The position numbers were made by a program, and so were the translations under genes. From Chitinophaga pinensis (GTDB lineage: Bacteria > Bacteroidota > Bacteroidia > Flavobacteriales_D > Crocinitomicaceae), in NCBI GenBank assembly GCA_945897765.1, contig CAMDGP010000005.1:1-27212 (forward strand): DNA of 27,212 nucleotides, written 5' to 3'. Below are positions 23,367-27,212 of this stretch, one piece after another; the first letter of the stretch is position 1, and each line of letters begins with the position of its first letter. The notes below the pieces were generated by a model. It had not been told where the DNA came from and searched no databases. It saw only the letters and a list, made by a program, of their open reading frames with translations.

Positions 23367-23783
23367 AAGAAATCAACATTAACTCAATGTTATTAACACC
23401 CCTTTTCTAAACCCTTTCATTCACAAACCCTTCAGCGATTTTCAACACACAAATGAAAGATATACACACTGTTTTCCTTGCCACCTTGTAAAAAAAATGA
23501 TAAAAAACTCTTGCTTTATTATCAATTTTTTATAAGGCTGATTACTCTGTAAATTTAGAGTCGAAACCTAATTTTTAATATTAAATTTTTGACGGTTTTA
23601 AACAGCCTATTGTTACAAATATTAGAACTTCTTATGGAGTAAAGGTTACAGCTATTTTTTATGAAATATAATTGAATTATGTGAAAAATAAATTTTGAGT
23701 TTAGGATAAATTTAACTAATTTGTGAAACAAAAAAAATGTTAAATTCAACTCGAATAAATTTTAATTCTTCACTTCCATACTT
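23367..23783. other. AT-rich intergenic region, nothing assignable
   Basis: About 420 bp between the divergent nrdB and comF sides. It contains a small inverted repeat AACATT-aactc-AATGTT (23386-23402) and many A/T runs. I see no coding frame of convincing composition, no RNA gene and no clear DnaA-box cluster. The comF promoter presumably lies in the last 100 bp, but I found no good TAnnTTTG match there. Confidence 0.5.
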
Positions 23784-24506
23784 ATGCCTTTAGCAGACTC
23801 AAAAAATCAGATTCAATTGGTCAAAGACGGACTTATAAATTTGCTTTTTCCAGAAGTTTGTATCGGGTGTGAAACAGAATTATCAGTTCGAGAAAACTAC
23901 CTTTGTTATACTTGTTGGGAATCAATTCACCTCACTTACTTTGAAGGATTTAAAGAACCAAGCTCGCTCGACAAACTTTTTTGGGGACGTGTTGAGTTCA
24001 ATGCTACTTATGCTTTATTTTATTTCGAAAGGGGAAAAGTCTCTCAAAAATTATTACATGCCTTAAAATACCAATTCAAAGGAAATTTAGGTGTTTACCT
24101 TGGAGGTTTGACAGCCACGAAACTTGCGGATCACCCTGTTTTTAAAGAAGTTCAAGCCCTTATTCCTGTTCCGTTGCACCCAAAAAAGGCGTTTATACGT
24201 GGTTACAATCAAAGTGAAAAAATCGCTCAAGGAATTTCAACCGTCTGGAAAATACCAGTTATTCAACAAGAAGTTTTGAAAACGAAACACACTGAAAGTC
24301 AGACTAAAAAAGATCAATTTCAACGTTGGGATAACGTGAGTTCTATTTTTAAAGTGAAAGGTGATTTGTCTAATTATCAACATATTGCAATTGTAGACGA
24401 CGTTATAACGACAGGCGCCACTTTAGAGTCGATGGCGAAAGAACTAAAGGAAGCAAATCCTTCATTGAAAATAAGTATCATTAGCTTAGCGCTCGCAAAA
24501 TCATGA
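23784..24506 (+). CDS. comF: ComF-family phosphoribosyltransferase-like protein
   Basis: 240 residues with ComF layout. An N-terminal zinc knuckle (C26-x2-C29, C41-x2-C44) is followed by ALKYQFKGNLGVYLGG (93-108), VPLHPKKAFIRGYNQSEKIA (129-148), the TKxxTESQTKKDQxxRW segment, and the PRPP-binding loop VDDVITTGAT (204-213). ComF is needed for DNA uptake and single-strand handling in naturally competent bacteria and is present in most bacteria regardless. It overlaps the next gene by 4 bp (ATGA), so the two are translationally coupled. Confidence 0.93.
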   Translation: MPLADSKNQIQLVKDGLINLLFPEVCIGCETELSVRENYLCYTCWESIHLTYFEGFKEPSSLDKLFWGRVEFNATYALFYFERGKVSQKLLHALKYQFKGNLGVYLGGLTATKLADHPVFKEVQALIPVPLHPKKAFIRGYNQSEKIAQGISTVWKIPVIQQEVLKTKHTESQTKKDQFQRWDNVSSIFKVKGDLSNYQHIAIVDDVITTGATLESMAKELKEANPSLKISIISLALAKS

Positions 24507-25555
24507 TGGAACAACAAAAAATTTTAATCATCGGAGCTGGATTGGCAGGCACAAGCTTAGCTCACCAGTTGCTAAAAGCTGGACAATCAGTGACCATTCT
24601 CGACAAAGGTGAAAATTACGCAACAGCAATTGCAGCCGGAATGGTGAATCCAATGGTTTTCCGACGCATGAATAAATCGTGGCGTTTAGACGAATGCATG
24701 GAAGACGCTATTCCATTTTATAAAGCATTAGAACAACAACTTAATACACCACTTTATTTCCCAATTACAATCAGACGGATGTTTTCTTCTTTGCAAGAGC
24801 GCGAATTTTGGGAAAAGCGTCAAAATTTAGACGAATACAAAGAATATTTAACGCACATTTCTGAAGAAGACAACAACTATTCAAAAGCTACGAATGAATT
24901 CGGAAGTGGACGTTTACAACAAGCTTTTTGGATTGATGCGCTCGCTTACTACGAAGGAAATCGAAACTATTTTCGAAGCATCGATTGTCTATTAGATGAA
25001 GAATTTGATTTAACGCAATTCGATGAAAAAGCAGCTTCTTATAAAGGAATTGAATATGACAAGGTTACTTTTTGCTGTGGCTATTTGAATAAACACATTC
25101 CTTTTTTCGCAAGTGCGCCTGTGGAACAAACGAAAGGTCAAACACTCACGATTGAGTCGACTGATTTACCTGAAGATGAATCGTTGAATCGTAAATGTTT
25201 TGTGCTTCCGTTAGGGGAAAATACCTTCCGAATTGGTGCGACCTACGAGTGGAATGACGAAACGCTGACAACTACCGAAACATCCAAACAGTTGTTATTG
25301 GAGCATTTAAGTGTGCTTGGGGATTTTGAGTTAAAAATTGTAGATCAAAGTGTGGGTGTACGACCAACAGTTCTAGACCGACGTCCAATCATGGGACAAC
25401 ATCCCGATTTGTCTAAACTTTTCATTTTCAACGGTCTTGGCACAAAAGGCTATCTAATGGCGCCAACTTTAGCAAAAGATATGTGTGCACTTTTATTGGA
25501 GGGCAAAGAATTGGAGAGGGAGGTTTCGTTGAAAAGGTTTGGGGTAAAAGGATAG
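24503..25555 (+). CDS. FAD-dependent oxidoreductase (DAO family)
   Basis: 350 residues. The FAD-binding Rossmann start ILIIGAGLAGTSLAHQLL (7-24) is followed by the acidic end of strand 2 (TILDKGE) and AAAGMVNPMVF-like segments (IAAGMVNPMVFRR). The C-terminal GVRPTVLDRRPIMGQHP and FNGLGTKGYLMAPTLA complete a D-amino-acid-oxidase/glycine-oxidase-like fold, similar to the MnmC C-terminal domain. It oxidises an amine or amino acid; the substrate is not assignable. It starts inside the comF stop (ATGA overlap), with a second ATG immediately following. Confidence 0.87.
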   Translation: MMEQQKILIIGAGLAGTSLAHQLLKAGQSVTILDKGENYATAIAAGMVNPMVFRRMNKSWRLDECMEDAIPFYKALEQQLNTPLYFPITIRRMFSSLQEREFWEKRQNLDEYKEYLTHISEEDNNYSKATNEFGSGRLQQAFWIDALAYYEGNRNYFRSIDCLLDEEFDLTQFDEKAASYKGIEYDKVTFCCGYLNKHIPFFASAPVEQTKGQTLTIESTDLPEDESLNRKCFVLPLGENTFRIGATYEWNDETLTTTETSKQLLLEHLSVLGDFELKIVDQSVGVRPTVLDRRPIMGQHPDLSKLFIFNGLGTKGYLMAPTLAKDMCALLLEGKELEREVSLKRFGVKG

Positions 25556-25598
25556 AAAGAAATTTAACAATTAAAACAGAACTGAAATTAACAACTTT

Positions 25599-26345
25599 TT
25601 ATCCCTTCTTATGAATTTTATAAAGAACTGGTCTACTTGGGCTTGCATCATTTTCAAAAGGAGCCATTTGCATTTCTAAAATATATAGCCCATCTACAAT
25701 TTCATCATTAACATGGATTAATTCTGTAATGGTTTTCTCATTTGGATTTTCGGGAACATTCCAAAATGCGTGGTGAAATGCCAATTTCCCTTCGTCGGAT
25801 TCACGATCTACAGAAGGCATATCTACCAATAAATGTTGTATTTCAAAACTTTCGATGAGTTCAATTACCGATAAATCAAGGTAAGGAGGATTTGTATCCG
25901 AGTAATTTTTCGACCTTTTATCTTTTGTGTTAGGAAGTGTTCGAATAATTAAAGCTTCTATTTGAGATTCAACTAACTTGATTTCAAGTTGTTCTTTCAC
26001 AATAAGTTCGTCCCCATTTTCAAGAACTTTTGGTTCAACGGAAACTAATTGGGCTTTGAAAAAATAAGTTTTAAGTTTCTGATTCACTGAAACTACTTCT
26101 GGCGTAATATGTCCATGGCATTCTGTGTGTGTTCCATGTCCATGCGGGTTGAAAAACACATCTCGGAAGTTTACACCTCCACCTTCAACAACACTTCCTA
26201 TGAAACCATTCGCTCGAACAGGTTCAAAAGTTGGCGGATTTACATACCAAGCTCTAAGATTCTTTGATCCAGATTGTAATCCAATGGAAAGATCCAATGG
26301 GTCGTTTGTTTCGATGAATTCGTTTTCGTTTAGATATAGTTGCAT
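25599..26345 (-). CDS. Cyclase-family (kynurenine formamidase-like) metal hydrolase with variant motif
   Basis: 248 residues of the cyclase/KynB superfamily: N-terminal DLSIGLQ (18-24), metal region NPHGHGTHTECHGH (66-79), and a C-terminal segment PxxExD-like (SPSRPVLYKIHKKG). The canonical HxGTHxD motif is altered: the first His position is G69 (with H68 and H70 beside it), and the final Asp is E75. The change looks orderly rather than decayed, so the enzyme probably still binds metal. I recall similar HGxGTHTEC motifs in Flavobacteriia. The substrate (formamide, lactone or other) is unknown. Convergent with the oxidoreductase. Confidence 0.82.
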   Translation of the reverse strand: MQLYLNENEFIETNDPLDLSIGLQSGSKNLRAWYVNPPTFEPVRANGFIGSVVEGGGVNFRDVFFNPHGHGTHTECHGHITPEVVSVNQKLKTYFFKAQLVSVEPKVLENGDELIVKEQLEIKLVESQIEALIIRTLPNTKDKRSKNYSDTNPPYLDLSVIELIESFEIQHLLVDMPSVDRESDEGKLAFHHAFWNVPENPNEKTITELIHVNDEIVDGLYILEMQMAPFENDASPSRPVLYKIHKKG

Positions 26346-26354
26346 GTATCAAAA

Positions 26355-27152
26355 TTAATAAGCTTTTTGAGAATTGGGATTAAAACCCACTTTACAAAAA
26401 ATCAACTTTAATAAATTCATCACAATCTCACTGGCTTCAATATGTGCCATGTGTCCAGCTTCATTGATGATAAACAAGTGATTTGCTAATTGCTCTTTAA
26501 AGATTAGTTTAGTTTGCTCCTTAAAAAATTCAGTAGTTACTAAACGGTCTAAAGCTCCATGAATGATAAAAAAATCGCTTGGGTTTTCGGCAATCATGTG
26601 TGAATAATCTTTCCGTTGACGCATTGCTAAGGCAGCATAGGCAATCGATTCTGGTTCAATTTTCATTGCTTCTTCCTTCAAGGCTTCAATTTCATTTCGA
26701 AAAAGTTCCACCTTACCAAAAAGATTAGGAATCGCTTCATTGATAAAGACTTTTTTCGCTTTAAAGGCTATTTCAGCAACGCGAAGACGGTCTTTTTTCT
26801 TTTGTTCATTATCTGCCCAAAAATTGGAATTTAGCAACACAACTTTTTGACAACCAAGATTATATTCTTTTAGAATCAAAGCTACATAAGCCCCTAAAGA
26901 ATGACCAACTATTGAGAATTTTTCAATTTTCAGAAACGAAAGAACTTCTTGAACTTCATTGGCATAAAAGTTTAAACTTGGATTTTCAGAGTCATCTGTT
27001 AAAGTTGATTGTCCGTGACCTGGAAGTTCAATGAAAATTTTTTGAAAATTCAACTTTTCCAACGCAAGATAATCCCACATCGAATTTGATTCTAAAAATC
27101 CATGCAAGAAAACAATTGCGCTACCTTCTCCGCTGACAGAAAAATTTAACAA
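26355..27152 (-). CDS. Alpha/beta hydrolase (MenH/esterase-like)
   Basis: 265 residues. The catalytic triad is visible: S85 in VGHSLGA, D202 in GALDRLVT, H234 in EAGHMAHIE. The oxyanion HGFLES (17-22) and ELPGHGQS (42-49) are typical. The start is a TTG at 27152: no ATG exists in frame between it and the upstream TGA, and it gives the expected opening MLNFSVSGEGSAIVFLHGF. It lies 10 bp downstream of the stop of the partial gene at the window edge and 9 bp upstream of the cyclase gene, so the three probably form an operon. The substrate is not assignable. Confidence 0.87.
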   Translation of the reverse strand: MLNFSVSGEGSAIVFLHGFLESNSMWDYLALEKLNFQKIFIELPGHGQSTLTDDSENPSLNFYANEVQEVLSFLKIEKFSIVGHSLGAYVALILKEYNLGCQKVVLLNSNFWADNEQKKKDRLRVAEIAFKAKKVFINEAIPNLFGKVELFRNEIEALKEEAMKIEPESIAYAALAMRQRKDYSHMIAENPSDFFIIHGALDRLVTTEFFKEQTKLIFKEQLANHLFIINEAGHMAHIEASEIVMNLLKLIFCKVGFNPNSQKAY

Positions 27153-27162
27153 AACCTTTAAA

Positions 27163-27212
27163 TTAAGCGTTCATTAAGGCTTCGATTTCCTCTGCTTCTA
27201 AAGGAATATCTT
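27163..27212 (-). CDS. C-terminal end of a gene running off the window
   Basis: On the minus strand the frame from the edge reads DIPLEAEEIEALMNA and stops at TAA (27165-27163). Only about 15 codons are visible, too few to name the product. The tight spacing to the TTG-started hydrolase supports an operon. Confidence 0.5.
   Translation of the reverse strand, partial: DIPLEAEEIEALMNA

Noticed and set aside
23454..23540. TATACACAC- and TTATCA-like strings suggested DnaA boxes or an origin.
   Set aside because: No repeated match to TTATCCACA and no dnaA/dnaN neighbourhood.

Overview
The window comes from an AT-rich chromosome of the phylum Bacteroidota, most likely order Flavobacteriales. The evidence is two type IX secretion (T9SS) sorting domains (type B at the left edge, type A at 7.5-9.2 kb), a DUF4271 gene beside hemD, a bifunctional phosphoglucose/phosphomannose isomerase, a zinc-finger-less SIR2 deacylase, lipoboxes of the F-x-S-C kind and a TAnnTTTG-type promoter. 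A Crocinitomicaceae/Fluviicola-like host would fit, but that is only an impression. Most of the window is ordinary core chromosome; I see no CRISPR array, IS element, prophage, rRNA or tRNA.

Left part (1-6.2 kb): the 3' end of a T9SS surface protein is followed on the minus strand by a frameshifted acyl-CoA thioesterase. Next comes a packed minus-strand operon of PGI/PMI isomerase, lipB, a membrane-anchored serine hydrolase and a small conserved hypothetical protein, whose genes abut or lie 3 bp apart. Separately, there is a biotin-dependent acyl-CoA carboxylase beta subunit. Middle part (6.2-15.1 kb): a 495-bp gap with a palindromic repeat and a small relict ORF, a monoacylglycerol-lipase-like hydrolase, a secreted thioredoxin-fold T9SS cargo, a SIR2 deacylase, hemD plus DUF4271, glutaryl-CoA dehydrogenase with a recognisable promoter, and a translationally coupled pair of envelope genes (lipoprotein, then TPR protein). 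Two clear bidirectional terminators separate convergent genes at 7.47-7.50 and 12.65-12.70 kb.

Accessory-looking part (15.1-18.8 kb): a PIN-domain (VapC-like) toxin relict, a sigma-54 activator whose N-terminal domain looks like a CARF/RtcR-type ligand sensor, a divergent small gene preceded by a sigma-54 -24/-12 element and an inverted repeat at enhancer distance, two decayed reading frames with in-frame stops, and an intact methyltransferase. This is the most interesting stretch. The layout suggests a ligand-sensing regulator that switches on its divergent neighbour, with remains of former genes just downstream.

Right part (18.8-27.2 kb): a secreted HExxH protein, the class Ia ribonucleotide reductase operon nrdB-nrdA with its terminator and a 22-bp duplication of the nrdA 3' end, a possible small broken gene upstream of nrdB, comF coupled to an FAD-dependent oxidoreductase, a cyclase-family protein with a noncanonical metal motif, an alpha/beta hydrolase with a TTG start, and the last codons of another minus-strand gene at the edge.
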